The translations under genes and the position numbers were made by a program. A stretch of 64,000 bases of DNA, taken from NCBI RefSeq assembly GCF_964656455.1, contig NC_135713.1, positions 194,032,404 to 194,096,403 on the forward strand. The letters are read 5' to 3'. The notes beneath the pieces are model-generated. The model had not been told where the DNA came from. It did no database searches and saw only the letters and a list, made by a program, of their open reading frames with translations. This document shows positions 1 through 11,475 of the stretch, piece by piece. The stretch comes from Halichoerus grypus (lineage: Eukaryota > Chordata > Mammalia > Carnivora > Phocidae). Numbering within the stretch: position 1 is the first letter of the stretch; every line of letters begins with the position of its first letter.

Positions 1-820
1 GGTGCCTCAGAGACAATCTCCATCAGGCCCCTCAGGAAAGAAGATGGAGGCCCAACCGGGGTGAAGAGGGTTAGTTGCTCAACAAAGAAGCTGCCTGGAC
101 AGTACCCAGGATGGGAGCTCTTGCCCTTGCGTCTCCCTGTCCTGACATTTAGGGTTTCCAACACCTCCTTTCTGAGTTGGCTTTTTCCTAAGTGACTGAC
201 ACACACACACACACACATACACACACACACACACACACACCAGCAGAAGCAGGAGGAGGATATCTCCCAGAGTTCTAAGTACCTGTTTGGAAGATGACCC
301 ACTTGAAAACCGGGATCTCTCCAAATTTGTCTCTGGCCCCCAAAATTGATCTCGTTTCTTCTCATTTGGGTCTCTTCTGTATTCCTGTCGTCTCAGACAA
401 GCCTGCAGAATAAAAAAATGTTTCCTTGGCTTAGGTGTGCGATGAGCTTTGCTATATAACTTTTTGCTTAATTTCTATAATGAGGAGCATGAAATATATA
501 ACGTCCATCTCCAAGGTCTCATCAACACCTTTACCAAGTGTGAGGACGCTCAGCCAGGCATCGTTCTCTCTTCCCTTTGCCCAAAATGCCAGGTCAAAAA
601 TAGTAGCCACTGCTTTAATAAATTAAAATCAACATACCAAGAGGTGTTTTGACAAGTATTTCCCCAACAATTGCCTGCTTAGGGCAAGAAGGACCTGATA
701 CACGGTATTAGCTTCCCCTTCTGCCTTGCTCTTCTCCAAGCCCCCTCATTCTATCACCACTCTACTCTGGCCTCTTGGATCACACCTGGTTCCAGGGGAA
801 GGCTTTTCCTATGTGAGAGC
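1..820. other. Unassigned non-coding stretch with a CA microsatellite
   Basis: Apart from the dinucleotide run listed separately I see no repeat, exon or RNA gene that I can name here. The open frames are short, overlap on both strands, and partly read through the CA run, so I give them no coding weight. Confidence 0.5.
199..240. repeat. (CA)n microsatellite
   Basis: About 21 CA units with one TA interruption near the middle. A simple-sequence tract, likely length-polymorphic. Confidence 0.97.
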
Positions 821-825
821 TTTAG

Positions 826-1125
826 CACGTGCGCTTCCTTCCACTCGGAATGCCTTTCATGGGATGTTCACAGGCTGGCAAATCCTGCAGATCTATTCAG
901 ATCCAGCTCACGTGGCATCTCTTTCCTTGCCTTGCTCCTCTTCCCCAGGCCAAATTAATTGCTCCTTTATACAGACGCAGCTTGAATTATGCAATTTTTT
1001 TAAACTGCTGTACAAGTTAGTTGTTTTGAGCCTGTTTCTCCTGCTGATCAGTAAGAACCCTCAGGGTAAGGACCACCTCTTATCTTTTGAATCCCCCAGC
1101 ATCTAGCATTTAATGTTCACTGAAT
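826..1125 (+). mobile_element. L2-like LINE 3' region, degraded
   Basis: The order of motifs follows the L2 3' end: a 'GCACGTGCGCTTCC' block like the L2 'ttgcacatgctcttcc' segment, then 'GGAATGCCTTTC', a CT-rich middle, and finally 'AGGGTAAGGACCACCTC' followed by 'CCCCAGCATCTAGCATTTAA', matching 'agggcagggac...ccccagcacctagaa'. Heavily diverged, so the family call is moderate. Confidence 0.6.
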
Positions 1126-1923
1126 TGCATTATTGTTTCAGAGGGAAATATCAGTCCCCAAATGCAAAAAAAAAATAAAAATAACCAACAAAAAAAATTT
1201 TCCGTCGTTTAAAAAACAAACAAAATTAAGAGAAAATCTAGTACCAATATATTTCTTCTCCAGGATCAGGACAGAAAAAAACCCCAAGGATAGCATGTGC
1301 TATGGGGGTTTCAACTGATATTTTAAATAGTTTAAAATAGTAAAACTTCTTGGAGCATTTCTATAGATTCAGTGCCCGAATTCACCTTTGCGCTGCTAGA
1401 GCCAAATTATCCACCGTCGTGGTAAAGAAACGCAATGTAAAGACCAACGATACTGTTTCTAAACAGGGCCTGACATCTCCCCTTCCTGGCTGGGTTGAGA
1501 ACGGAAAGATTCCTTCTTCATTTTTCCCCTTTGTTAGAAAATGCATCTCCTTCCTTGATGTGGAAGGACTTGCCAGAATTTCACGCCTCTGGGAAAGCCT
1601 AATATTATGCTACATGGTTAAAAATAGAAATGACCTGATATTAACAAAACATTTACCACTTGGAATTGGGAACAGCGAGCTGGTTACACCGTGCTTCACA
1701 ACCACGTTGCTGGTGAAGCCCTGGCCTCGGGGCTTATGCACAGCGGCCACATGGTACCTGCAGCAAGTGGAAAGTGTCGGAAAGTACGGTTCCACCCTGC
1801 CTTATTTGGAAAGGGACAGCAATCCAAAATGGTTGCCCCCCCCTTTTTTCCTGTGTCACTGTTAATCTTATTTTCAAAAAACTATGCTACATAGATAGCA
1901 AGCCATCTTCATCGTGGGCAGTG
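1126..1923. other. Unassigned stretch
   Basis: No recognisable repeat. A 171-codon + strand open frame (1350-1865) has no domain I recognise, no convincing Kozak or splice context, and biased runs at its end (KWLPPPFF from a C/T tract). I treat it as chance. Confidence 0.45.
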
Positions 1924-2100
1924 TTTTTTTTTTTTTAATTATTTGAGGCGGGGGTGGAGGGGCAGAGGGAGAGAGAATCCCAAGCAGACTCCCCACTGAG
2001 CGTGGAGTCCGACCTGGGGCTCGATCCCAAGACCCTGAGGTCATGACCTGTGCCGAAATCAAGAGTCGGACGCTCAACCAACTGAGCCACCCAGGTGCCC
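1924..2100 (-). mobile_element. CAN-SINE (SINEC), long type
   Basis: Read on the minus strand: tRNA-like head starting GGGCACCTGGGTGGCTCAG, pol III B-box region, CT-rich segment and oligo-A tail (the T run at 1926-1936). Flanked by GGCAGTGT on both sides, the target-site duplication. Confidence 0.95.
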
Positions 2101-3358
2101 TGGCAGTGTCTGTTTTAATAAATAATTTGAGCAAAAAAAACCCCCCAAAAGTAGTAGACAGTAACTATGATAAATAAGTTAAACATCGAGTATGAAAATA
2201 AACCAAAGTAAACCTGAAGAGAGTTAGCCAGAGAGTTTAATGACGTTCCAGTAAAGACGGGCCTCTCCTTTTTCATTCCTTTTCCAATGACTTCAGATTG
2301 GAGCCCGTTTGGGAGGAACCCTGGCTCGGAATGTTGTTTCCTGGAGCGGCAGATGTCTGTGTTATCCTACCCGACTGGGATTGCAGGCGCAAACAGCAAA
2401 TGCTGATAGGCTCAAAGAGGAGGACCGTGTTAGCAAATGCATGCAGGACCAAGGCAGATTTTGTGGGATGAACAGAATTCTTGTGGGTTGAGTGTTTTTT
2501 GAAAATTCTCTCCAAGAATGCATGCAACTTAAATATTTCTTTACCAAAAGGGGAGGAGGAGTAGAATGGTTTGCAGTGTCGAAAAAAAATTTTTCTCCTC
2601 TGGTTCCTTTATGCCTCCTCTCATAGAGGAGTCCGAGAGCAAACCGGTGACAGGGCACATAATTTTTATCTTGTTACAGCCAAGCAGCAATCTTTCTGTG
2701 TGAATCAAACATCGGTCCTCTTGAAGTGATAGCTTTGCCCAGTTGAAGGAACATGGGGACAGAGAGGCAAGTCCAGACTTCCAGTCCTAGAAATAGCAAG
2801 ACAGGAGCCGTAACTGCCCCACGTCCCCTGGGGGCTAGTTTTCTTATTATTTGTAAATGTGAACGATTTTTTTTTTTTTTTTTTTTTTTTTTACCATTTT
2901 TGATGCCGATGTTTGCACAGTGGGGGTCCCAGAGCGACAGGGCAGAGTGTGAAATCCACAGGCTGGCAAGGAGGAACTGACGTGTAACTCATGATCACCG
3001 GGGGCTCCCCTTCCCCTGGAACTTTAAAAATATTCCCTTTTCAGTTCCACGTGTCTGGAGCTAGATTGCTATAAATAAGTTTCTGTTCATGTGACGGAAC
3101 TGGCTGAGGGCGGTCTGAAAATGGAAGGCTTCAGGTAACTCATTTCCTCCTTGAGCTGGGTGGGGGGCTTCCTCCTTCACTCCTCCTCTGGCGCTGCCCC
3201 CACAACCCCCCCTCCCAGCCCATCCCTCTATCGGCACGCAGTCAGGCTGCCTCCAGAGCACAAGCTCCCAATGTGGGGGCAGAACACAGAATGTGCATAT
3301 ATGCCTGTGGCAGATGACGTGGGTTCTGTGACTCACTGTAACTCAATACGGGTAAACA
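2101..3358. other. Unassigned stretch with a poly-T tract
   Basis: No named repeat recognised. A T-run of more than 20 bases lies at about 2870-2892 and may be the tail of an unrecognised minus-strand retroelement; no TSD was found. The rest is mixed-composition sequence without a convincing exon. Confidence 0.45.
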
Positions 3359-3359
3359 T

Positions 3360-3545
3360 GACAAGCCCCAGCTCTGCCACTTTCTCGCAACATGACCTTG
3401 GGCAGCCTGACTAACTCCATTGATTCTTGCTTCCCTCATCTGAAAGAGGGAGATGCCCGGTGCCGCCAGATTGCCGGGGAGCCTGGGGCCCTGTTGGCAG
3501 GACGCTGGGCAGAGTGACTGGCTCCTGGCGAGTGTTCAGTGAAAG
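3360..3545 (+). mobile_element. MIR SINE
   Basis: Contains the MIR core: 'CCAGCTCTGCCACTTTCTCG', 'CATGACCTTGGGCAGCCTGA', 'CCCTCATCTGAAAGAGGGAG', then a degraded 3' part ending near 'GCTCCTGGCGAGTGTTCAGT'. An old mammal-wide SINE, full-length or nearly so. Confidence 0.8.
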
Positions 3546-3548
3546 GCA

Positions 3549-3596
3549 CTCATCACCACCATCATCACCCTCATCACCGTCATTATCATCATTAGG
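3549..3596. repeat. Imperfect (ATC)n trinucleotide repeat
   Basis: CATCACCACCATCATCACC followed by further TCATCACCGTCATTATCATC units. It directly follows the MIR 3' end, a common site for simple repeats. Confidence 0.9.
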
Positions 3597-5740
3597 CTTT
3601 AATTGTTGTTTCTGATCCCATTGCTTGGTTTACTTCTATTTCTAAAGCCAGCCTTTGCCAAATCGCGTGACTCGGATCCTGGTCAGGGAAGAAGAAAGAA
3701 TCTTTCTGTCCGGGCCTGAGCTTCATCCTTGTTTTTGTGCCCTGGAGGCAGCGGTCTGTTTCCTAGGCCTGCAGTTCCCCCGCCAGACAACTGAGGAGAT
3801 CCTGCCCTCAGTCAGCCAGGGTACCTCATAAAGCGCTTTTTCTTCAGTGTTGCAGCTTTCTGAATCCACCGGTGTGGGGGGGTAATGGGGGAGTGGGAGG
3901 CTCAGTTTCTTACGTTTATTTGATTATCAGTCCCGCCTCCAAGTCCTCATCCGGGCTCCGGAGGCCTTAAGAAGCCACCAGCCATAGGAACACTTTCCCG
4001 GCCTCCCGGTTCCAGTATGAAAAACCCCGTGACCACGGGGCATCTCTGCCTCTCGAGCATGGTGGCCTCCGCCAAGGTTATTGTCGCTCCAACCTCCAAG
4101 CATTTGGAGAAGTGGGACTTGCCACTGCTTCGGTTGGTACTTCTCTGTTCTTATGATCTAACATGCGTAACCCGGACTTCGGGGGTTTAATTATCATTGG
4201 TGGCATTATTCAAGTTCATTAGTTTTAAGATGTTAAGGAATCAGAGGTGTAAGAACAATTTGACATGCTATTCCCCTCAAATGAGTTTCTTTTCCTGTTC
4301 TGTCTGTGGAGAGGACAGAAGCACGTACCTCAGAGGTGAGCAGAGCAGAGAACCCTCCCCCAGGCTCCCATGGGAGGGGAAGCTGAATTTTCTCTACTCC
4401 CTCAACCCCCTGAGTGGACGGTCCCCAAGCCCCCCGCCACGTGGCACTGTCACCTATCATGTCCTTGAACAAGTTCATAGCGTCATGTTCAGTTGTTCGC
4501 TCAGTCCTTGAAAGATCAGGATGAAATAAATGACAGGGAATGAAACCCATCCGAACACATTTGATAGATTATGGAATATCATTCTGAAATGCCAAGTGTA
4601 ATCTTTGTCTCCAGCTTTCGGTAGAAATTAATGGCTAAATTCTGCCTCAAGTTACATAAACACGTTTGACCAAAAGAAGGAAGGGGAAAAAAAAAAATCT
4701 ATGCAGCATGAACACCCTTGAAGAAACAGAGCCAAATCCTGAGATGGCATGTAATTATGTACTAGCTACCCGATTCTGAAATAGCATGTAGTATGCCAGA
4801 TAGATGTTTATTTCCTCTTGTTTTTTCAAAAGGGTCCCACCCAACCACTGAAAGGAGCAGCATCAAAATAACTCAGGGTGGGTTTAAGCCACCTCTCCTG
4901 GTGCCACCACACAGACCTGTAAAGGCACTGCTAATTTGGTGTGCACCAACCCTCAGCATATTTTAGGATGTCACAGGAATATGTACACAGGAGGTTTGTA
5001 AGGGCTTCAATTTGAGCCAGTTCATTAAAGGCGAGTGAAGCACAGGCAGGAATCTGTGGCAAATTTATATGATTTAGGAGTCCTATCTAGTTATTAGGTC
5101 TTACACTATTTGTACATTCTGAAATGGGGAGTCCCTAGTGTGCAAGCAGGTTGCTGCCCTGGGAGCGAAAGCTGGGATTCCTTGGGCCAAGCTCATTGAT
5201 GAGCCAGGGATTCAATATCGACCCGATGCAAAGTCTATCTTAGTAAATTATCTAGATGCACACAGGTCATATATGGACCAAGTTTTTGAGGGGTTATTAA
5301 GGTCATGCAAATGATTCTTAAACCCCTATTTTAAATCCTTTCTGGAACAAGTCAAGGGAGAGACTAAATCATACAAATAGCTCACTACTGTTCCCTTCGA
5401 AGTCGTTTCTGTGGGTTGCTATATATTTAATTCAACAATACTCAGAACATATTAAAGACAACCATATTTATTTTTTGCAGACTTTGTGGTGAGTGGTTTT
5501 GAAAATGCTCAATGAGGGTGGACTTGACCTTGAGAAATAGTTATAAGTCAGCTGAATCTAAGACTGATAAACAGAGTCGGTGGTCAAGTTAGGTAATGGT
5601 GCCTCCCATCAAAGGCAGGGCATTCAGTTCGACATAATAGAGTATGTCTCCATCCCTGCCCGTAAGAAACTGTGGTCCAGATTGAGGGGAAGTCACCCAC
5701 AAGACAATTTCAATACAATTTCATAAGCAACGTGAAAGAG
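3597..5740. other. Unassigned repeat-poor stretch
   Basis: No repeat family recognised. Opposite-strand open frames at 4197-4550 shadow each other, and neither has splice or domain support. An octamer-type ATGCAAAT lies near 5306 in an AT-rich block. This is one of the larger apparently unique stretches. Confidence 0.45.
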
Positions 5741-5744
5741 GTAT

Positions 5745-6115
5745 GAAAGGGCGATTTGGTATTGGAGTGATAGAAATGTTCTAAAGCCGGATGATGATTT
5801 GGCTGCAGATTTGGTAAATTTACTGCAAGTCATTAAATTATACACTTAAAACAGGTGAATTTTGTGATATGTGAATTATACCTCAATGAAGTGGGGTTTT
5901 AAAAATATTTTATTTATTTATTTGTCAGAGAGAGAGAGAGAGGGAGAGAGAGCACAAACAGGGGGAACAGCAAGCAGAGGGAGAAGCAGACTTCCCGCTG
6001 AGCAGGGAGCCCGATGCGGGACTCGATCCCAGGACCCTGGGATCATGACCGGAGCCGAAGGCAGATGCTTAACCGACTGAGTCACCCAGGCGCCCCAATA
6101 AAGTGGGTTTTAAAA
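5745..6115 (+). mobile_element. L1 3' end, interrupted by a SINE
   Basis: Typical old L1 3' UTR motifs: 'GTGATAGAAATGTTCTAAA', 'TTAAATTATACACTTAAAAC', 'GGTGAATTTTGTGATATGTG', 'AATTATACCTCAATGAAG'. The final bases resume after the inserted SINE as AATAAAGTGGGTTTTAAAAG. 5'-truncated, no coding capacity. Confidence 0.8.
5902..6096 (-). mobile_element. CAN-SINE, long type, inserted in L1 tail
   Basis: Minus-strand copy: head GGGGCGCCTGGGTGACTCAG, body with CCCAGGGTCCTGGGATCGAG and an (AAAT)n/A tail. It sits inside the L1 3' end; TSD copies are TGAAGTGGGGTTTTA before and TAAAGTGGGTTTTA after. Little divergence from the consensus suggests a fairly recent insertion. Confidence 0.96.
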
Positions 6116-6339
6116 GAAGGGTGTGGTGGGAGTACAGAGGTTTCATTTAGTTCTAAATTCAAACTGCAGTCTCTACCACCCTTGTCAAGAGAGTAAAGGG
6201 GGAAGGGGAGGTCAGAGAAGCGGTGAAGATTTAGGCTGCTCTGGTTGTGGTTCTTGGGTCTTGGACCTGCCTCTACGTGGGGGGAAGCAACTCCAGGGTT
6301 TCATGCATTCCAACTGCACTGTCAAGTTCACATTTTAGA

Positions 6340-7475
6340 TAGATTTCAAAAAAGCAATCTGAAGGATGCCAAGGTTGGAGGCATGGAGAACGGTAATAAG
6401 GACATTGTAATGATCTTGGAAAGAAACCATGGAGGTGGGAACCAGGGTGGTGGCAATGGGATGAAAGGAAGGCACCAGTTCAAGAGCTTTTAAATAATGG
6501 TGGCAGGACTTGGTAACAGGTGGGATGTGGGAGGTGAGGGAGAGAAAGGAGTCGGGCAAGGCTTACATACAGAGGAGGACGGCAGAGGGTGGACATGCTG
6601 AGGTGCCTCTGTGACATCCAGATGGAAATGTGCAACAAGCAGGCGTGCATGTGATCGTGACACTTTAGGGAGACTCAGTATCATAGGTCATTAGTCTACG
6701 AGTGATGGTTAAAAACATGGGAGGGAGGAGATGGGTCACAGAGACCTTGTGAGTTGGAAGAAAGCTAGGCTGTTGGAAACCGGGGGAATTAACATTTGTG
6801 GGGCAGGGAGAAGAATGTGAGAGAAACAGAAGGAAAATCAGCAGAGTGTGCTGTCAGAAAGCCAAAGGAGTAATGTTTTGAGAAGGAAGGAGTAATAGTG
6901 TCAAATGTAGATAAAGCTTCAGAAAACAAAGACTAAAAAGATGTCCCTTGAATTTGGCTACTGACCTTAGAACAACTTCAGGGAGGGGAGGGGGCGCCAG
7001 GCTGCAGTGGGTTAGGAATGAACGGGGTTGGCGGGGGGGGGGGGGGGAGTAGAGATAGAAATGTAGCAGGTTGGGGACAGTGCCAGGGCTGTGGCTAGAG
7101 ATGGACCGCGTGTCCTGCAGCTTTGTTCTTTTGTTCTCAGTATAGGAGGGACTTGAGCATGTTTGTAGGCTGAGCCAATTAGAAGGAAGGAAATGTCAAA
7201 GATACAGACGACAAGTCCCTGGATGGAGAGGGGCTGGACACAGCAGGGTGTGGGCCAAGAGCTCCGGCCAGCCACTGGCCGGGAAAGTGTTGTTTCCCCC
7301 TGCGAACTTGAGGGCTGGATGGGTGTGTAGCCTGGAATGGAAGGAAAGGAGTGGCGAGGCTTCCCACCTGATGGCCTTGGGTCCTTTGCTTTGTTTCCTG
7401 TGTGTATAAAACAGGAAGAGAAGTTCTTTGTTGAAAGTGTGGGGATTGCAGGTCTGAGAAAAGTAGGAAAGTTGA
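6340..7475 (+). mobile_element. Ancient interspersed repeat, family not resolved (copy A)
   Basis: Segments such as 'ACCAGGGTGGTGGCAATGGG', 'GGTGGGATGTGGGAGGTGAG', 'GGACATGCTGAGGTGCCTCT', 'GTGACATCCAGATGGAAATG' and 'AGTGTCAAATGTAGATAAAG' match, in order, a common long mammalian repeat that recurs in this window (10.1-12.0, 23.4-24.0, 27.1, 44.3, 46.1-46.9 kb). I know the pattern but not a secure family name. A G-run interrupts it at about 7030-7047. The longest minus-strand open frame of the window (7012-7662) is largely antisense to it. Confidence 0.55.
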
Positions 7476-7734
7476 AAACTGACAATGACAGAGGGAGCTG
7501 ATGGACGAGTAAGCATGTCGATGCTGAGTCAACCTTCACTCCTTTCTCTCCGTCACTCCGCCTCTCCATATATCGGCATGCTGTCAGTTCTTCTTCTGTT
7601 TCCTGGGTTGGGCCACTTCTCACCACCTCCACTCCTACCCCCTGGGTCTGAGCCACCATCATTTCTCTCCTAAATTTCTCTCAGAGTTTCCTTACCAAGT
7701 TTTTCTGCTGCTTCTCAAGTCCCTTTCCTTCCTT

Positions 7735-8270
7735 TCCCCATACAGCAGCAAGAGTGATTTTTAAACACTGTAAATCAGATCATGCCACTCCCCCGCTTAA
7801 AATCATCCCAATAATTCTCCCTAAGAATAAACTCCAAACACCAAACTTTGTCCTGAGAGATTCGACACGACCTGGCCCATTTACCTCTCTTACCTTGTCA
7901 CGTGCCACATTCTTCCTTGATCAATGTGTTTCAGCCACTCTGGCCTTCTTTTGTTTCTTCCAGGGCTCCAAGTTAGTTCCTGCCTCAGGGTCTTTGCACT
8001 TGCTTTCCTTCTGCTCAGGATGCTCTGGCCAGCTCTTTCCCATCTTTTACCTCTACACTCAAATGTTACTTCCCCAAAGAGGCTTCCCTAACTGTGTAAG
8101 GGAGCATCACCCCCCAGCTGGTTACCTCTGTTTGCCTCCTTATATTTATCAGTAATCAAAACTATCTTACATATTTATTTAGTTGTGTGTATTGTTTGTT
8201 TCTCAATTCCAGAATAAGAATGCTGGGAGAGAAGGGACTTTGTTTAGGACGTTGTATGCACTTGATAAAG
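7735..8270 (+). mobile_element. L2 LINE 3' end
   Basis: A long collinear match to the L2 3' portion: 'AGAGTGATTTTTAAACACTG', 'AAATCAGATCATGCCACTCC', 'CGACACGACCTGGCCCATTT', 'CAGGGTCTTTGCACTTGCTT', 'CTCAAATGTTACTTCCCCAA', 'AGAGGCTTCCCTAACTGTGT'. It reads through the ORF2-end/3' UTR region and is degraded. Confidence 0.88.
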
Positions 8271-8281
8271 TGTTGTTATTT

Positions 8282-8331
8282 ATAAGGATAGTGTTGAAAG
8301 TATCCTTATTAATAAGGACAGTGTTGAAAGT
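8282..8331. repeat. Two-copy imperfect tandem repeat, period 30
   Basis: ATAAGGATAGTGTTGAAAGT (8282-8301) recurs as ATAAGGACAGTGTTGAAAGT (8312-8331). The spacer TATCCTTATT can pair with the flanking AATAAGGA. Confidence 0.85.
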
Positions 8332-9142
8332 CCAATGAAATTAGAAAAATAAAGCCCCAGTGACTTTAGGCCACACAGTTGTGTGATTTTCTCCAGCAGA
8401 GATCATCAAATAATAAGACTGATTTTCTTACGTGCTTGTTCTGGAGACAATTTCAAACAAGCATTTCCAAATGAAGGTCAGGTGGCAGAGGCGTCTTGGT
8501 GAAAAGCAGATGGATTCCCAGTGTGACCAGTTCAGGTATTTACGTTCTTATTCATTTTACAGAAATTCCCTCAATTTTACAGTCTCGTGCGTGGGTTGGC
8601 AAGTTGTGGGAGGAAGTTGCTGACTCTGTTTCCAGCCCCACAGCTGAGCTGCGCTATACAGGTGAAATCAGGTTACTGAGCTCGGTCTGGTTTCCTTGGT
8701 GACCCAGGAGGTTTGGTTATATTTGAAATTGCTAAGAAGGAGAAAAATCTGATAGCAACAGTTCTGTGTTTTCCTTAAGGAAGGAGCACTTTTCAATCCT
8801 CGGCTGAAGCAGAGGACATGCCTCTTTGGCAAGGGTTGACCTCTGGCCAGCAGGCTGGGCGACACTTTCTCACTGCTCCCAGAATCTCACGCCCAGTCTG
8901 GCAAGTTTGTCCTGTGCTAGCTCTGGGTAATTACATCACGACTCCTCAGGCTCCCTGTCTGTTTTGTTTTTGCATGTAAACACTGTAACTAGGGTGACGA
9001 ATAGTTAGCTTATTGGAGAATGTGTTAACCACCTTTCTTCTGGTGGGATGACAGTGGAAAGGCATGTTATTTTATAAATGGTAGGTCAACCCCATTAACT
9101 CTTTAAGGGTTTTTTTCTGGATAGCTGGCTTATCAAGCTTAA
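8332..9142. other. Unassigned stretch
   Basis: No named repeat and no supported exon. Confidence 0.45.
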
Positions 9143-9545
9143 GCCTTCATGTCATTCATTGACTAGGTTTGTGTGCCAAGCTCTGTGCTAAGTACTTTTC
9201 AAGTGTTATTTTGTTTTCGTGACAATATTATGAAGTGGGTGCTATTATTATATTTTTTTGATTTTTTTTAGACAGGGTGGGAGGGGCAGAGGGAGAGGGA
9301 GAGAGAGAATCCTAGGCAGACTCCAGGCCTAGCACAGAGCCCGACACAGGGCTTGATCTCACAACCCTGAGATCATGACCTGAGCTGAAATCAAGAGTCA
9401 GATGCTTAACTGACTGAGCCACCCAGGTGCCCCAAAGTGGGTACTGTTATTAACCCCATTTTAAGGATGAGGAAACACAGAGAGGTCAAGTGGCTTTCCA
9501 TAGTCACACATCTAGGAAGTGATGGGTTTTGGATTTTAGAAAGTG
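9143..9545 (-). mobile_element. MIR SINE split by a CAN-SINE
   Basis: The minus-strand MIR resumes across the insertion: the left part ends GAAGTGGGTGCTATTATTA and the right part begins AAAGTGGGTACTGTTATTAA, continuing 'CCCCATTTTAAGGATGAGG', 'AAACACAGAGAGGTCAAGTG' and 'TAGTCACACATCTAGGAAGT'. MIR halves are about 9143-9250 and 9434-9545. Confidence 0.85.
9251..9433 (-). mobile_element. CAN-SINE, long type, in MIR
   Basis: Minus-strand SINE with GGGGCACCTGGGTGGCTCAG head and A-rich tail at its left. TSD GTGGGTGCTATTATTA / GTGGGTACTGTTATTA is taken from the host MIR. Several differences from the recent consensus suggest an older copy. Confidence 0.95.
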
Positions 9546-10108
9546 ATTACTGCTTATCATGTACTCAGACTGTATCCTGAATTCTCACATAATTACTGTA
9601 AGGAAGGTGGAAGATGATTCTAGTTTTTTGCAGTTACCTGATATTCAGAGTCCACCTTATGCTGCATGTCCCGCAGATATTGAACATTACTCACGAACTT
9701 CTGCCTGTCCCTTGCTTCATGCAACATGATTCTTAATCCCCAACCTGCATATAAAAGATAAATAAATGTGCTGTGACATAATCCTTTGTTGCTGTGCCGT
9801 ATTTGGATTTATCTTAGTATAATTGCTTTTATTCTCTTATTAATCTAATTTCCATTGTTTGAAAGGCACAGATGCTCCTTTCAGCCAGCAAGGACTCTTT
9901 GTATTGGTGTGGATGCCCTTACAGCCCTCCTGTTCTGGGCATAAATAATGCAGCCACATTCATCAGCTGGCTTCAGCAATCCCGTCCTGGTTGGTTATTC
10001 ATAGGGAGTTAGACTGACAGACACCTGATTCAGAAGCAGTTCTATGACTTGACAAAAAAAGGAAACCCAAGAATCTAGCGAAATTAGCAATGACTAAAGT
10101 TATGAGCG
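9546..10108. other. Unassigned stretch
   Basis: AT-rich, no repeat or exon I can name. Confidence 0.45.
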
Positions 10109-10109
10109 C

Positions 10110-10270
10110 CTGGTCACTTAAATTCACTTATTCAACAGTCGCGTCCCTATTCCAACTGAGGCCCTATGCTGGGTGCTGGGATACAGCCGTCAGAAGGATG
10201 AACGTGCCCCTGCCTCGGTGGTGTTCACAGTCGGGTGGGCAGAGGACTGACGCTGAACATTGCCGCACCC
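10110..10270 (+). mobile_element. Ancient unresolved repeat, 5' part (copy B)
   Basis: 'TTCACTTATTCAACAGTCGC', 'CCCTATGCTGGGTGCTGGGA', 'TACAGCCGTCAGAAGGATGA' and 'GTGTTCACAGTCGGGTGGGC' follow the start of the same family as 6340-7475. The next part resumes at about 10530, after the inverted-duplication arm. Confidence 0.55.
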
Positions 10271-10512
10271 CAGCCACTTCAAACTCCACGAGGTGTTCTC
10301 ACGAGCCTGCCCCTCCTCCAGAATTATCTGAGGGGAATGTTCACACCGCCCAGCGAGCTGCTCAAGCCCATAACCTGGCCGGCTTCCTAACATTCCCTCT
10401 CCCGCGCCATCCATATCATCACCCAGCCCTGATGATTTTCTCCCCTGAGCAGCCCCTGAATCCATCGTGGTGTGAGTGTGGGCCCTGCTGTGTGAGACTC
10501 TCAGGGTTCAAA
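10270..10512 (+). repeat. Left arm of a ~245-bp inverted duplication
   Basis: The reverse complement of this segment aligns to 11427-11670. The central 53 bases (10393-10445 versus 11490-11542) are identical in inverted orientation, and the flanks match with scattered substitutions and small gaps. Its right edge includes the 3' portion of a MIR (GGATTTGAACCCTGAGAGTC in reverse), as in the other arm. Confidence 0.9.
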
Positions 10513-10529
10513 TCCCAACTCTTTTGAGC

Positions 10530-11225
10530 ATTGACTAGGGAACCCTAATTGTGATAAGGGCTATGGAGTGGAAATGTGGGCTTCTTTGAGAGACGGTTAT
10601 TATGGGAGGGCATGACATGGTCTAGGGGGCAAGGTTTTCCTTAGGAAATGACACTGGGCTTGCTAAGGAGTGAGCCAGGCAAGAAGTGGGACAGAGAGCC
10701 TCTCAGACAGAAAGGACAGCAGGTGCCGGAGCTTTGGGGCAGCAGGGGGCTGGTGTGGTTGAGGACCAAGAGGGCCAGTGCAGCTGGAGCAGAGAGAGGG
10801 GAGAACAGCAACGCAGGGCTGTCGGGGAGACAGGGGCCAGCTGGTTCACTTGGAGCCTGGAAGGTTATGATTGCAAGAGCCATATAACTGCCACTGGAAG
10901 ATTCCAACCTGGGGAATAAATGGTTAGATTTGCATTTTATTTTGTTTTTTAAAGATTTTATTTTTAAGTAATCTCAACACCCAACATGGGGCTCAAACTC
11001 ACAACCCCAAGATCAAGAGTCACACATTCTCTACCAACTGATCCAGCCAGGTGCCCCTAGATTTGCATTTTCAAAGGCCCCTCCAGCTCTAGTGTAGAGA
11101 ATGAAAGGGGGGGGGAGTAAAAACGAAAGTAGAAGGACCCCCGGGAACATATGACGATAATCCAGGTAAGACAGCGACCACACTTGGGTAGCAACAGTGG
11201 AGAGGAGGCAACGGTGGAGGAGGCA
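10530..11225 (+). mobile_element. Ancient unresolved repeat, continued (copy B), split by a SINE
   Basis: Motifs 'GTGATAAGGGCTATGGAGTG', 'GAAATGACACTGGGCTTGC', 'AGGACAGCAGGTGCCGGAGC', 'CTGGAAGGTTATGATTGCAA' and, after the SINE, 'TTTTCAAAGGCCCCTCCAGC' keep the family order. This is filler between the two inverted-duplication arms. Confidence 0.5.
10938..11057 (-). mobile_element. CAN-SINE, short tRNA-only type
   Basis: Minus strand: GGGGCACCTGGCTGGATCAG head, AGTTTGAGCCCCATGTTGGG B-box region, then AGATTACTTAAAA and an A-tail without the CT-rich body. Perfect 13-bp TSD TAGATTTGCATTT at 10925-10937 and 11058-11070. Confidence 0.95.
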
Positions 11226-11237
11226 GACATTGGAGCT

Positions 11238-11475
11238 GCTATTTACTGAGCCTCCTGAAGGTCTGGGCACTCTTGTCAACATTTACACACAGTAACTCAC
11301 TGGATCTTCAGGATGGTGCTTGAGGCAACCACTCTATTTCCATTTTGCTGATAAGGAAACTGGGGCACCGAGGGAGTAAGTAACTTGCTTAAGGCTGCAG
11401 AGCTGGTAAATGGAAGAACTGGGGTTTGAACCACAGAGTCTCACAGCAGGGCCCACACTCTCACCACGATGGATT
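11238..11475 (-). mobile_element. MIR SINE
   Basis: Minus-strand MIR nearly end to end: 'TTTTGCTGATAAGGAAACTG', 'AGTAACTTGCTTAAGGCTGC', 'AGAGCTGGTAAATGGAAGAA', 'CTGGGGTTTGAACCACAGAG'. Its end is shared with the right arm of the inverted duplication. Confidence 0.85.

Noticed and set aside
199..240. Regularly spaced repeats considered for a CRISPR-like array
   Set aside because: A dinucleotide microsatellite in a mammalian genome; no repeat-spacer architecture anywhere in the window.
1350..1865. 171-codon + strand frame
   Set aside because: No domain, no splice or promoter context, overlapping frames in other phases; the end is a C/T homopolymer reading.
7012..7662. Longest open frame of the window (216 codons, minus strand)
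   Set aside because: It is mostly antisense to an ancient interspersed repeat, passes through a G-run that yields a run of proline, overlaps other frames of the same strand, and has no recognisable domain.
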